From contig NZ_RBAK01000001.1 of the NCBI RefSeq assembly GCF_003626595.1, positions 496,001-560,000 on the forward strand: a stretch of DNA of 64,000 nt. Reading direction: 5' to 3'. This document shows positions 1 through 8,946 of this stretch, one piece after another. The notes below the pieces were generated by a model. It was given only the letters and a program-made list of their open reading frames with translations. It was not told the origin of the DNA and did no database searches. Within the stretch, counting starts at the first letter, position 1; every line of letters starts with the position of its first letter. This stretch comes from Micromonospora endolithica (GTDB taxonomy: Bacteria; Actinomycetota; Actinomycetes; Mycobacteriales; Micromonosporaceae). The position numbers and the translations under genes are program-made.

Positions 1-893
1 GCGGTGGCGCCGCCGGGGGACTCGCAGACCAGGCCGGCGACCCGCAGGGCGTACGCCACCCGGTCGGTCCAGCCGGCCGCGTCGACCGGTTCGCCGTCGG
101 CCAGCAGGTCCGCCACCAGCGCCCCCATCACCGAGTCACCCGCGCCGGTCGCGTCCACGGCGGACACCTTCGGCGCGGGTACGCGTACCGGATCGGCGCC
201 GGCGGCGGCCACCACCGCGCCGGCCGCGCCGAGGGTGACCACCACGGTGGCCGCGCCGAGTTCCCGCAGGTAGGCGGCGACGCCCTCGACCGGCTCGCCC
301 GGGTAGAGCAGCTCCGCGTCGGCGGTGCTGAGCTTGACCAGGTGGGCCCCGGCGGCGAACTCGGCCACCACCTCGCGCAGCGCGACCAGCGCGTCCGGGC
401 CGTCCAGCAGCCGGGGACGCACGTTGGGGTCGAAGACGCGCAGCCCACCGGCGAGTGACCAGGCCCGTCGCGCGGCACCGAGCGTGGCCGGCCGGAGCAG
501 CACGATCGAGCCGCAGTAGACCACGTCCGCGCCGCCGACCAGGGCCGGGGCGACGTCGTCGGCGGTGAGCAGAGACCACGAGGGCGGCTCGCCGTAGAAC
601 CGGAAGTCCGGTTCCGCACCGGCGAAGGTGGCCACCGCGAGGGCGGTCGGCGCGGGCACGGTGACGACGCCGTCGAGCCCCACACCCGCGCCGGCCAGCA
701 GCTCCCGGATCCGCCCGGCCAGCACGTCGTCACCGAGCGAGCCCGCGAACCGGACGTCGCCGCCGAGGCGGGCCACCGCGACGGCCACGTTCAGCGGTCC
801 ACCGCCGACGGCCTGCCGGTAGACCGGCTGACCGTCGTACTCACCGTCCAGCAGGTCGACGAGCGCCTCGCCGAGCACCACCGCGTATCCCAT
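1..893 (-). CDS. PfkB-family carbohydrate kinase (fructokinase-like), 3' end outside window
   Basis: Likely phosphorylates a sugar such as fructose with ATP in the cytoplasm. The protein begins MGYAVVLGEALVDLLDGEYD, followed by the Gly-rich sugar-binding segment AVGGGPLNVAVAVARLGGD typical of PfkB/ribokinase kinases. The C-terminal signature DATGAGDSVMG, with its anion-hole GAGD and catalytic Asp, lies around residue 250. About 297 codons are visible and the reading frame is still open at base 1, so little is missing compared with the usual 300-320 residues. The ATG at 893 is chosen because the protein starts directly in the family's first beta strand. It is divergent from the NTF2-like gene 68 bp away. 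Exact substrate cannot be read from sequence. Confidence 0.88.
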   Translation of the reverse strand, partial: MGYAVVLGEALVDLLDGEYDGQPVYRQAVGGGPLNVAVAVARLGGDVRFAGSLGDDVLAGRIRELLAGAGVGLDGVVTVPAPTALAVATFAGAEPDFRFYGEPPSWSLLTADDVAPALVGGADVVYCGSIVLLRPATLGAARRAWSLAGGLRVFDPNVRPRLLDGPDALVALREVVAEFAAGAHLVKLSTADAELLYPGEPVEGVAAYLRELGAATVVVTLGAAGAVVAAAGADPVRVPAPKVSAVDATGAGDSVMGALVADLLADGEPVDAAGWTDRVAYALRVAGLVCESPGGAT

Positions 894-961
894 CCCAAGT
901 CCTCCCGTTCGTGCCGCCGTCCCAGCGGATCTTGTCGGACCAGGCTGGCACAGTACGCGCC

Positions 962-1336
962 ATGACGGGCGCTGAAGACACCGTATTGGCGTACTGGGCG
1001 GCGTGCGAGGCGCGGGAGTGGGAACGCCTCGGCACGTTGCTCGCCGAGGACGTGGTCTACCACCTGCCGCAGACCCGGGAGCGGATCACCGGCCGCGCCG
1101 CGTTCCTGCGGTTCAACCGGGACTACCCGGACGGCTGGCACCTGCGGGTGACCCGCGCGGTGGGTGCGGGTTCGCGGGCGGCCACCTGGATCACCTGCGA
1201 CTACGCGGGGTCGTCACTGGCGGCCACGAGCTTCTTCGATCTCGACGAGGCGGGGCTGATCGCGACCGTCACCGAGTTCTGGCCGGAGCCCTACGAGCCG
1301 CCGCCGGGACGTGCGCACCTGACCGAGCGCTACTGA
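962..1336 (+). CDS. NTF2/SnoaL-like domain protein
   Basis: A 124-residue protein with the cone-shaped NTF2-like pattern: an N-terminal helix (EDTVLAYWAACEAREWERL), the LLAEDVVYHLP strand, the RITGRAAFLRFNRDYP helix, then beta strands ending in VTEFWPEPYEPPPGR. Such proteins are small enzymes or ligand-binding modules, and this one has no catalytic signature that would fix a reaction. ATG 962 is preferred over the upstream ATG at 911 because the extra residues do not belong to the fold. It stands alone, divergent from the sugar kinase. Confidence 0.75.
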   Translation: MTGAEDTVLAYWAACEAREWERLGTLLAEDVVYHLPQTRERITGRAAFLRFNRDYPDGWHLRVTRAVGAGSRAATWITCDYAGSSLAATSFFDLDEAGLIATVTEFWPEPYEPPPGRAHLTERY

Positions 1337-1598
1337 CGCATCGAGCACCACCTATTGCGCCGTTCGCCGGAACGTGGTGGGATGGCGCAAGCCGGGCGGT
1401 GCGGGGGGCTGCCGCGCCGCCGGTGCCGGGTTCCACCGTGAGGGCAGCGGTCCGCGAGGCGGACCATCCACGGCGTACGCCCGTGTCCGGGGCCGCGTGC
1501 CGTGAACGTCGTAACCGCCCGTCGCCGCGGGACGGCCACCGAGCCGACCGTGCGCGCGAGTCGCGGGGTGATGTCGTCCCCGCGAGTCAGGAGAACCC

Positions 1599-2738
1599 GT
1601 GTCCCACCGTTCCCGTACGGCCGCGCTGCTCACCGCGGCCGCGACCCTGCTCGTGGGTGCCGTGGCGCTCACCAGCAGCCCTGATCCGGCCGCCGCGCAC
1701 GGCGCCGCCATGACCCCTGGCAGCCGCACCTTCCTGTGCTGGAAGGACGGCCTCACCGGCACCGGCGAGATCCGGCCGAACAACCCCGCCTGCTCCGCCG
1801 CCGTGGCCCAGAGCGGCGCGAACTCGCTCTACAACTGGTTCAGCGTGCTGCGCTCGGACGCCGGCGGTCGCACCACCGGCTTCATTCCGGACGGCAAGCT
1901 GTGCAGCGGCGGCAACCCCGGCTTCAGTGGGTACGACGCGGCGCGCACCGATTGGCCGCTGACGCACCTGACCGCCGGGGCGCGGCTGGACTTCAAGTAC
2001 AGCAACTGGGCCCACCACCCGGGCACGTTCTACTTCTACGTGACCAAGGACAGTTGGAGCCCGAACCGGCCGCTGGCCTGGAGCGACCTGGAGCAGCCGT
2101 TCCTGACGGTGACCAACCCGCCGCAGCGTGGCGCGGTGGGCACCAACGAGGGGCACTACTACTTCAGCGGCAATCTGCCGGCGAACAAGTCCGGCCGGCA
2201 CATCATCTACTCCCGTTGGGTCCGCTCGGACAGCCAGGAGAACTTCTTCGGCTGCTCGGACGTCACCTTCGACGGCGGCAACGGTGAGGTCACCGGCGTC
2301 GGCCCGGGCGGCACGCCCCCGCCGAACCCGACCACCCCGCCGCCGAACCCCACCACCCCGCCGCCGAACCCGACCACTCCCCCGCCGAACCCGACCACCC
2401 CGCCGCCGAACCCGACCACCCCGCCGCCGCACAGCGGTGACTGCATGGCGGTCTACAAGGTGGTCAGCTCCTGGTCCGGTGGATTCCAGGGCGAAGTGAT
2501 GATCATGAACCACACGTCGTCCACCTGGTCCGGGTGGACCGCGAACTGGACCTGGCCCAGCGGCCAGACCATCAACAACGTGTGGAGCGGCACGCTGAGC
2601 GGCTCCGGGTCGTCGGTCACGGTGACCAACGCGGCCTGGAACGGCACCCTCGCGCCGGAGGGCACCACCACGTTCGGCTTCACCGCCAACACCAACGGCG
2701 CGAACACGCTGCCGACGGTGAGCTGCACCGGCCGCTGA
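1599..2738 (+). CDS. Secreted AA10 lytic polysaccharide monooxygenase with C-terminal CBM2
   Basis: Copper enzyme that oxidatively cleaves crystalline polysaccharide outside the cell. A signal peptide (residues 1-33) ends PDPAAA, leaving His34 as the mature N-terminal residue of the copper histidine brace; the second His is in NWAHHPGTF (about residue 139/140) and the axial Phe in ENFFGCS. The mature start HGAAMTPGSRTFLCW resembles the cellulose-active Streptomyces CelS2 type more than chitin-only enzymes. A Pro/Thr linker with repeated PPPNPTT units (about 240-275) leads to a CBM2 bounded by two Cys (about 282 and 377) with the expected surface Trp residues. GTG 1599 is preceded by AGGAGAA. 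It is 379 residues and ends before a palindromic repeat that may terminate it. Confidence 0.95.
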   Translation: MSHRSRTAALLTAAATLLVGAVALTSSPDPAAAHGAAMTPGSRTFLCWKDGLTGTGEIRPNNPACSAAVAQSGANSLYNWFSVLRSDAGGRTTGFIPDGKLCSGGNPGFSGYDAARTDWPLTHLTAGARLDFKYSNWAHHPGTFYFYVTKDSWSPNRPLAWSDLEQPFLTVTNPPQRGAVGTNEGHYYFSGNLPANKSGRHIIYSRWVRSDSQENFFGCSDVTFDGGNGEVTGVGPGGTPPPNPTTPPPNPTTPPPNPTTPPPNPTTPPPNPTTPPPHSGDCMAVYKVVSSWSGGFQGEVMIMNHTSSTWSGWTANWTWPSGQTINNVWSGTLSGSGSSVTVTNAAWNGTLAPEGTTTFGFTANTNGANTLPTVSCTGR

Positions 2739-2783
2739 CCCGGCCCGGTCTGCGCTGCCCGGCACGGACGCCGCGCGGCACAT

Positions 2784-2835
2784 GTTAAGAAGGGCCCCCT
2801 GTACAACGCCAGGCGTTAACAGGGGGCCCTTCCTT
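2784..2835. repeat. Palindromic gggcccttcc repeat, copy 1 (probable bidirectional terminator)
   Basis: The arms gttaagaagggcccc and ggggcccttcctt flank a centre containing acgccaggcgttaa. It lies between the convergent ends of the LPMO gene and asnB, where a two-way terminator is expected. The same centre and arms recur at 48723-48772, and the same arms at 8526-8580. Confidence 0.8.
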
Positions 2836-2841
2836 GCACCG

Positions 2842-4803
2842 TCAGCGGACCATGCTGCCGACCACCGGCTTCGTCAGCAGGGCGGACTGGTTGCGCTGGA
2901 TGCCCGGGTCGAGGGTCTTGGCCACGAAGATGGCGTGCCAGATGCAGAAGATCAGCACCGTCCAGACCTTGCGGGAGTGGTCGGCCTCCTCCCGCTTGTG
3001 CTCCTCCAGCAGGCGCAGCGCGTACGACAGGTCGAGCAGGTCACCCGCGCCGGAGGTGGACAGCACGTGCCGGGCCCACTCGTACATCTCGCCGCGCAGC
3101 CAGACCCGGGTCGGGGTCGGGAAGCCCAGCTTCTTCCGGTTGACGATGGCCGGCGGGACCACGCCCACCAGCGCCTGGCGCATGGCGTACTTGGTGGCGT
3201 CGGAGCGCGGCGGCAGCTTCAGCTCGACCGGGATCTTCGCCGCCACGTCGAAGACCTCGCGGTCCAGGAACGGCACCCGCACCTCCAGCGAGTGCGCCAT
3301 CGAGATCCGGTCGGCCTTGACCAGGATGTCGCCGCGCAGCCAGGTGTAGAGGTCGACGTACTGCATCTTGGTGACGTCGTCCAGCTCGGTGCACTCGGCG
3401 TAGATCGGCGCGGTCACGTCGGTGTAGCGCACCGAGGGGTCGTAGCGGCGCAGCAGCTGCTGCTTCTCCTCCTCGGTGAACATCCGCGCGTTGCCGTAGT
3501 AGCGCTCCTCCAGCGGGGTGGTGCCGCGCTCCAGGAAGCTCTTGCCCTTGACCCCCTGCGGGATGGCCCGGGAGACCGCCCGCAGGCCCTTCTGCACACC
3601 CCCCGGCAGACCGTTGACGCTGCTCAGCGAGAGCGGCTCGCGGTAGATCGTGTAGCCGCCGAAGAACTCGTCGGCGCCCTCACCGGACAGCACCACGGTG
3701 ACGTGCTCGGCGGCCTTCTTGGCCACGAAGTAGAGCGGCACCAGGGCGGGGTCGGCGACCGGGTCGTCCAGGTGCCACACGATCTTCGGCAGGGCGTCGA
3801 TCATGTCCTGCGGCCCGATCTTGGTCGGGATGGTGGTCACGTCGAGGTGCCGGGCCGACTCCTGGGCGACGTCGATCTCCGAGTAGCCGGGGACGTCGTA
3901 GCCGACGGTGAAGGTGAGGATGTTCGGGTTGAACTCCCGGGCCAGCGCGACCACCGCGGTGGAGTCGATGCCGCTGGACAGGAACGAGCCGACCGGCACG
4001 TCCGAGCGCATGTGCATGCGTACGCTCTCCCGCAGCGTCTCCCGGATCTCGTGGTAGAGGCGCTGCTCGTCGGCGACCGGGCCGGGCCGGAACACCGGCC
4101 GGTACCACCGCCGCACGTCGATCCGGCCGCCCGGCGTCCAGGTCAGGTATTCCCCGGAGCCGATCCGGCTGATCCCCTTGTGCAGGGTGCCGGGCTCGGG
4201 GACGTACTGCAGGGTCAGGTAGTGGCTCAGGTTCGCCGTGTCGACGCCCGCGTCGCCCGCGTAGTTGGCGTGCGCGAAGGGCAGCAGGGCCTTCTTCTCC
4301 GAGGCCAGGTAGAGGCCGTCCTGGGTCTCCAGGTAGTGCAGCGGCTTGATGCCGAAGTAGTCCCGGCCGCCGAACGCGCGGCGCTCCTGCCGGTCCCAGA
4401 TGACGAAGGCGAACATGCCCCGCAGCCGGGTGAGCACCTGCTCGCCCCAGTAGTGGTAACCCGCCACGATCACCTCGCCGTCACCGGCGGTGGCGAACTG
4501 GGCGCCGAAGTCGCGGACCAGCTCGTCGCGCAACTCGATGTAGTTGTAGATCTCACCGTTGAAGGTCAACAGGTAGCGACCGCCCGCGTACGGCAGCGGC
4601 TCGTGACTGGACGCGACGTCGATGATGGCCAGCCGCTTGTGCGCGAACACGCCGTCCGCGTACCGGCCGGAGGCGTCGCCGACCACCTCGACCCCGGTCT
4701 CGTCGGGGCCGCGGTGGTGCAGGCATTCCAACGCCCCGGCGATGTTGTCGCGGTGGGCGGCGGCGTCGCCGCGCGCGCTGAAGAAGGCCAGAAGTCCGCA
4801 CAT
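2842..4803 (-). CDS. asnB: Asparagine synthetase (glutamine-hydrolysing)
   Basis: Makes asparagine from aspartate, glutamine and ATP. The N-terminal class-II glutamine amidotransferase domain starts MCGLLAFF, so Cys2 becomes the catalytic N-terminal nucleophile after Met removal; NGEIYN and AGDGEVIVAG follow. The synthetase domain has the pyrophosphate loop FLSSGIDSTAVVALA and further motifs such as LSGEGADEFFGGY. At 653 residues it matches the long actinobacterial AsnB. The start is set at ATG 4803 (Met-Cys) and not at ATG 4812 or 4914, because Cys must become residue 1 and ggaaag sits 9 bases upstream. It is divergent from pepP. Confidence 0.95.
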   Translation of the reverse strand: MCGLLAFFSARGDAAAHRDNIAGALECLHHRGPDETGVEVVGDASGRYADGVFAHKRLAIIDVASSHEPLPYAGGRYLLTFNGEIYNYIELRDELVRDFGAQFATAGDGEVIVAGYHYWGEQVLTRLRGMFAFVIWDRQERRAFGGRDYFGIKPLHYLETQDGLYLASEKKALLPFAHANYAGDAGVDTANLSHYLTLQYVPEPGTLHKGISRIGSGEYLTWTPGGRIDVRRWYRPVFRPGPVADEQRLYHEIRETLRESVRMHMRSDVPVGSFLSSGIDSTAVVALAREFNPNILTFTVGYDVPGYSEIDVAQESARHLDVTTIPTKIGPQDMIDALPKIVWHLDDPVADPALVPLYFVAKKAAEHVTVVLSGEGADEFFGGYTIYREPLSLSSVNGLPGGVQKGLRAVSRAIPQGVKGKSFLERGTTPLEERYYGNARMFTEEEKQQLLRRYDPSVRYTDVTAPIYAECTELDDVTKMQYVDLYTWLRGDILVKADRISMAHSLEVRVPFLDREVFDVAAKIPVELKLPPRSDATKYAMRQALVGVVPPAIVNRKKLGFPTPTRVWLRGEMYEWARHVLSTSGAGDLLDLSYALRLLEEHKREEADHSRKVWTVLIFCIWHAIFVAKTLDPGIQRNQSALLTKPVVGSMVR

Positions 4804-4935
4804 GGTGGTCATCTTTCCACGCGGACGGGACCGCCCGGCGCGGGCATCGGCGGAAGGACCGCCCGCCCGCGCCATGCTGCGCGGGAACGCCGCGCGGTAC
4901 GGTCGGGACAGCACCGGACACGGAGGGAGCGGCGC

Positions 4936-6417
4936 ATGACCGAGGATCGCACCGACAGCACGCCGGCGGACGGCACCGAGTCACACGACCCGGACTTCCC
5001 GGAGGCGTTCCTGGCGTTCATGCGGCAGGGCTGGCAGGACACCGCGCTGCCGGTCGGCCCCCGCCCTGAGGTGCCGAACTACGCCAAGCGCCGGGCCGCG
5101 CTCTCCGCGGCCTTCCCGGGCGAGACGCTGGTGATCCCCACCGGCACCGAGAAGGTACGCGCCAACGACACCGACCATCCGTTCCGGCCGGGCAGCGACT
5201 TCGCCTACCTGACCGGTGACCACGACCCGGACAGCGTGCTCGTGCTGCGGCCGAACGGCTCCGGCCACGACCCGGTGCTCTATATGCGGCCCCGGTCCTC
5301 CCGGGAGACCGACGAGTTCTTCCGCAGCCGGCACGGTGAGCTGTGGGTCGGGCGGCGGCACACCCTCACCGAGAAGTCGACCGAGCTGGGCCTGCCCACC
5401 GCCGACCTCACCGAGCTGGACGCGGCGCTGGCCGACGCGGCGCCGGGGCGTACCCGGGTGCTGCGCGGTTTCGACGCCGCGGTGGACGCGGCGGTGCGTC
5501 CGTACGACGGCGTCCGGGCCGACGGCCAGCCCCCGCGGGACCGGGAGCTGGCGATCGCGATCTCCGAGCTGAAGCTGGTCAAGGACGAGTGGGAGATCGG
5601 CCAGCTCCAGGACGCGATCGACGCGACCGTCCGCGGCTTCGAGGACGTGGCCCGGATCCTGCCGGCCGACCGGGCGGTCTCCGAGCGGCTGCTGGAGGGG
5701 ATCTTCGCGCTGCGGGCGCGGCACGACGGCAACGACGTCGGGTACGGCTCGATCGTCGGCGCCGGCGAGCACGCCACGATCCTGCACTGGGTGCACAACC
5801 ACGGCGCCACCCGTCCGGGTGAGTTGCTGCTGATGGACATGGGCGTCGAGGGACGCCATCTCTACACCGCCGACGTGACCCGGGTGCTGCCGGTCAACGG
5901 CCGCTTCACGCCGTTGCAGCGCCAGGTCTACGACATCGTGTACGCCTCGCAGCAGGCCGGCATCGACGCGATCCGGCCCGGGGTGAAGTTCAAGGATGTC
6001 CACCTGACCTGCATGCGGGTGCTCGCCGAAGGGCTGGCCGACCTGGGCCTGCTGCCGGTGAGCGTGGACGAGGCGATGGACGAGAAGTCGACCGTCTACC
6101 GCCGGTGGACGCTGCACGGCTTCGGCCACATGCTCGGCATCGACGTGCACGACTGCTCCAACGCCCGCAAGGAGATGTACCGCGACGGCGCGCTCGGCGA
6201 GGGCTACGTGCTCACCGTGGAGCCGGGGCTGTACTTCCAGCCCGAGGACGAGCTGGTCCCCGAGGAGTTGCGCGGCATCGGCATCCGGATCGAGGACGAC
6301 GTCCTGGTCACCGCCACCGGCGCGGTGAACCTCTCCGCCGCGTTGCCGCGTGCCGCCGACGAGGTGGAGACGTGGCTGACCGAGCAGCGCGAGGCCGGTC
6401 CCCGCCTTCCCGGCTGA
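4936..6417 (+). CDS. pepP: Xaa-Pro aminopeptidase (M24B family)
   Basis: Removes N-terminal residues that precede proline, in the cytoplasm, using two metal ions. The 493-residue protein has the AMP_N domain (about 50-190, PNYAKRRAALSAAFPG) and the pita-bread catalytic domain. Metal ligands are visible: Asp in LLLMDMGVEG, Asp in YTADVTRVLP, His in LHGFGHMLGIDVHD, Glu in TVEPGLYF and Glu in GIRIEDDV. The frame stays open far upstream, but ATG 4936, behind ggaggga, is the real start because the upstream part overlaps asnB on the other strand. A 21-bp perfect hairpin follows at 6434. Confidence 0.94.
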   Translation: MTEDRTDSTPADGTESHDPDFPEAFLAFMRQGWQDTALPVGPRPEVPNYAKRRAALSAAFPGETLVIPTGTEKVRANDTDHPFRPGSDFAYLTGDHDPDSVLVLRPNGSGHDPVLYMRPRSSRETDEFFRSRHGELWVGRRHTLTEKSTELGLPTADLTELDAALADAAPGRTRVLRGFDAAVDAAVRPYDGVRADGQPPRDRELAIAISELKLVKDEWEIGQLQDAIDATVRGFEDVARILPADRAVSERLLEGIFALRARHDGNDVGYGSIVGAGEHATILHWVHNHGATRPGELLLMDMGVEGRHLYTADVTRVLPVNGRFTPLQRQVYDIVYASQQAGIDAIRPGVKFKDVHLTCMRVLAEGLADLGLLPVSVDEAMDEKSTVYRRWTLHGFGHMLGIDVHDCSNARKEMYRDGALGEGYVLTVEPGLYFQPEDELVPEELRGIGIRIEDDVLVTATGAVNLSAALPRAADEVETWLTEQREAGPRLPG

Positions 6418-6433
6418 GCCGTACCGCCGTACG

Positions 6434-6494
6434 ACGGGCCCCGTCGGGGGCGCGCGACGTTCCGACGTCGTTCCGCGCCCCCGACGGGGCCCGT
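6434..6494 (+). terminator. Rho-independent-like terminator of pepP
   Basis: A perfect 21-bp inverted repeat: acgggccccgtcgggggcgcg at 6434-6454 pairs with its complement at 6474-6494, with a 19-base loop followed by ttcgt. It starts 17 bp after the pepP stop codon. Confidence 0.85.
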
Positions 6495-6563
6495 TTCGTG
6501 TGCGCCGGGGCGATCCGGCCCGGGTCGGGTCGGCCTGCGCCGTTACGTCGCCGAAGTATGGAG

Positions 6564-6707
6564 AATGCGCGCTTTCCTCGGATACGAGCATCTCGCGAGG
6601 AACCTTCTCATACGGTGGGGATCAGAGGCTACAACCGGTTTGTAGCTGGTCACGCCGCCTCGGGTGGTGCGACCCCGTCTGGTAGCAGGAAAGGGCGGAA
6701 GGCTCTG
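6564..6707 (+). promoter_or_regulatory. Conserved leader A of beta-helix gene (shared with 8804-8946)
   Basis: This upstream region aligns with that of the paralogue at 8947. Shared blocks are tcggata, ggaac(c/a)ttctcatacg and the palindrome gctacaaccggtttgtagc (6628-6646), then exactly 80 bases from palindrome start to ATG in both copies, 60 of them identical and without any indel. The palindrome arms gctacaa/ttgtagc are unchanged, which suggests an operator or an RNA hairpin. I do not recognise a known riboswitch. The frame is also open through this region, so an N-terminal extension is a less likely alternative. Confidence 0.55.
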
Positions 6708-8450
6708 ATGTCCAATGACGTGACGACTTCTGACGGTGGACCCGACCCGGGTCCACCGCACCGGGGACGACGGAAACTGTGGGTGGCCGCCGGCGTGGCC
6801 GGGTTGACCGGCGTCGTCGGCCTGGCGGCTCTCGGTGGGGTGGCCGCCCGTGACGACAAGCCCGCGGACCGTCCGGACGCGCAGTCCAACTCCCGGCAGA
6901 GTGTGAGCGACGCCGGCCCGGCCGAGGCACCGGCCGGCAAGGCTGACGCCGGTGCGGACACCGGCGGGCACGACGGCGAACGGTCCGGCGGGCAGTGGTC
7001 CGGCGGCGAGTGGAAAGGCGGCGCGGACGAGCACGAGGGCCGCGCGAAGGACGTGCCCTGCGACAGCGACAAACTGATCCAGGCGATCGTCCACGCGAAC
7101 GACGACGGCGGCGTGCTGAATCTCGCCAAGGGTTGCACCTACCGGCTGACCCGCAGCGACGACGGCAACGGCCTGCCGGTGATCAGCGAACGGATCACCC
7201 TGAAGGGGCACGACACGAAGATCGTGCGGGAGGGCACCGGGGAGTACTTCCGGGTGTTCAACGTCGGTCGGGGCGGCCACCTCACCCTCAAGGGTCTGAC
7301 CGTGGCCGGCGGACAGACGCTGGACAGCGCCATGGTCGTACCGGCGGCGACGGTCTGGTCCCGGTTCTCGTCCTCCGCGGCCGACACCGCGGCGGCCGGC
7401 AAACCGACGACACCCACGGCGGCCAAGCCGGCGACACCCACGGTCGCCAAGCCGGTGGCCGCCGCCGCGAAGGCGAGCCCGCCCGCCGGGGCCGGCAAAC
7501 CGGCGGCCAAACCGGCGGCCAAGCCGGCCACGGCGACCGGGACCGGTACGCGGGCCGACGTCGGGGTCCTGGAGCAGCCCCAGCCCAACGACGGCGGGGG
7601 CATCCTGGTGCAGCCCGGTGGGGCGGCGGACCTGGTCGAGACCCACGTGGTGAAGAACCAGTCGGGCGGCAGCGGTGGTGGCATCGCCAACTTCGGCCGC
7701 ACCCGGCTGAGCGACAGTTCGGTCGCCGACAACACCGCCTTCTACTACGGCGGAGGCATTCTCAACGCCGGCGTGCTTCAGGTGGACACGTCGAAGATCC
7801 GGGACAACGAGGCCGGCATCGGCGGCGGCGGTGTCGCCAACGGCGCCCCGGGCATCCTGCGCGAGGACGTCGAGGGTGGTTCCGCCTGGTTCTACAAGAG
7901 CGAGATCTCCGGCAACAACACGGTCGGCTTCGGTGGTGGTCTGCTCGACGTCGAGGGGACCACGACGGCCACCTACTCCGAGGTGACCGGGAACCAGGCC
8001 CTGCTCGCCGGCGGCGGCATCGCCGCGGCTGACGAGAGCCAGCTCAGCCTGGAGCACGCGGTCGTGGCCGGCAACGCCACGGCGGGCGTCGGCGGGGGCC
8101 TCGCCGTGGTCGACGACAGCACCGCCACGATCGAGCACAGCAAGATCAAGGACAACAAGGCCGGCTTCTTCGGTGGCGGCCTGTTCAACGAGGACAGCAC
8201 GGTCGTGCTGCGCAACAGTGAGGTCGTGGGCAACCGGGCGGTCGGCCCGTTCGCCCGCGGCGGTGGCATCTACAACGACGACGAGGGTGTCGTCCGGCTC
8301 GACCGGACCACGGTGGCGCACAACGCCGCCACCCGGGCGCCGGGCGGGATCTTCAACGACGCCGCCGGCACGGTAGAGCTGGACGACGAATCAGTGGTCA
8401 AGGGGAACAGGCCGACCAACTGCACCAACGTTCCCGACTGCTTCGCCTGA
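6708..8450 (+). CDS. Secreted right-handed parallel beta-helix repeat protein (copy A)
   Basis: A 580-residue exported protein of unknown function. After a basic RGRRKLW segment a hydrophobic stretch (about 25-47, VAAGVAGLTGVVGLAALGGVAA) forms a signal peptide or anchor. A charged Gly-rich spacer follows, then VPCDSDKLIQAIVHAND, which opens the beta helix, and repeated coils of the form SGGGIANFG, YYGGGILNAG, IGGGGVANGAPG, FGGGLLDVEG, LAGGGIAAADES, as in polymorphic outer-membrane-like repeats. An Ala/Pro/Lys/Thr-rich insert (about 223-285) is longer than in copy B. ATG 6708 is chosen because it sits behind ggcggaagg and gives the same MSN start as the paralogue. Role in surface or polysaccharide binding is a guess. 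Confidence 0.82.
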   Translation: MSNDVTTSDGGPDPGPPHRGRRKLWVAAGVAGLTGVVGLAALGGVAARDDKPADRPDAQSNSRQSVSDAGPAEAPAGKADAGADTGGHDGERSGGQWSGGEWKGGADEHEGRAKDVPCDSDKLIQAIVHANDDGGVLNLAKGCTYRLTRSDDGNGLPVISERITLKGHDTKIVREGTGEYFRVFNVGRGGHLTLKGLTVAGGQTLDSAMVVPAATVWSRFSSSAADTAAAGKPTTPTAAKPATPTVAKPVAAAAKASPPAGAGKPAAKPAAKPATATGTGTRADVGVLEQPQPNDGGGILVQPGGAADLVETHVVKNQSGGSGGGIANFGRTRLSDSSVADNTAFYYGGGILNAGVLQVDTSKIRDNEAGIGGGGVANGAPGILREDVEGGSAWFYKSEISGNNTVGFGGGLLDVEGTTTATYSEVTGNQALLAGGGIAAADESQLSLEHAVVAGNATAGVGGGLAVVDDSTATIEHSKIKDNKAGFFGGGLFNEDSTVVLRNSEVVGNRAVGPFARGGGIYNDDEGVVRLDRTTVAHNAATRAPGGIFNDAAGTVELDDESVVKGNRPTNCTNVPDCFA

Positions 8451-8525
8451 GCACGAGCACGCGCGGGCAGCCGCGCGAACGCCGTGACCCGCGGGCGCAC
8501 GACGCGCCCGGGCTGACGGCTGATT

Positions 8526-8580
8526 CACATAGAGGAAGGGCCCTTCCGCGCCGACCGGCTCGGAAGGGCCCTTCCATGTG
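8526..8580. repeat. Palindromic gggcccttcc repeat, copy 2 (probable terminator)
   Basis: Two copies of ggaagggcccttcc, each self-complementary, are separated by gcgccgaccggctc and flanked by cacat and atgtg, giving a long near-perfect inverted repeat. It follows the beta-helix gene A by 75 bp. The remaining part of 8451-8803 shows nothing else recognisable. Confidence 0.75.
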
Positions 8581-8803
8581 CGGGCTGCCGCGCCCCTCGC
8601 CGGGCCGGTCCGCACCACCGCACCACCACCGGCCGGGCCGCACCGTCGGGACGGGCGGGCCACCGGGCGGGGGTTCGCCGTCACGGGACCGGCCGTTTGC
8701 GGGCCGCCTACGCCCGCACGGACGGTTTGTTGCCACCCGGGGCCGTCGGCCGGTAACGCGTGGAACCTGCCCCGCCCGGCCCTGAGCGATGGAAGATGAA
8801 CCT

Positions 8804-8946
8804 AATGCGGGCTTATTTCGGATATGCCCGCGAGACGCGGAACATTCTCATACGTTGCTTCTGGGAGCTACAACCGATTTGTAGCAGGGGACGCTCGCTG
8901 TGGCGTGGCGACCCTGTCTGGTACGAGGAGAGGGCAGAGAGCTCCG
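8804..8946 (+). promoter_or_regulatory. Conserved leader B of beta-helix gene
   Basis: Counterpart of 6564-6707. The palindrome gctacaaccgatttgtagc is at 8867-8885, with one change in its 5-base centre relative to leader A and arms intact; the 80-base distance to ATG 8947 is the same. The upstream tcggata and ggaacattctcatacg blocks are also kept. A shared promoter with an operator or structured 5' leader is the simplest reading. Confidence 0.55.

Noticed and set aside
2310-2430. Tandem repeat in the LPMO gene that could suggest a CRISPR-like or satellite array
   Set aside because: The repeat encodes the PPPNPTT linker in frame between two domains; it is a normal protein linker.
2782-4935. 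Long in-frame extension ahead of pepP
   Set aside because: It lies antisense to asnB, has no domain, and a clear ribosome site and family start are at 4936.
6564-6707. c-di-AMP (ydaO) riboswitch ahead of the exported beta-helix protein
   Set aside because: Such riboswitches often precede exported actinobacterial proteins, but the conserved core sequences I know for that class are not present.
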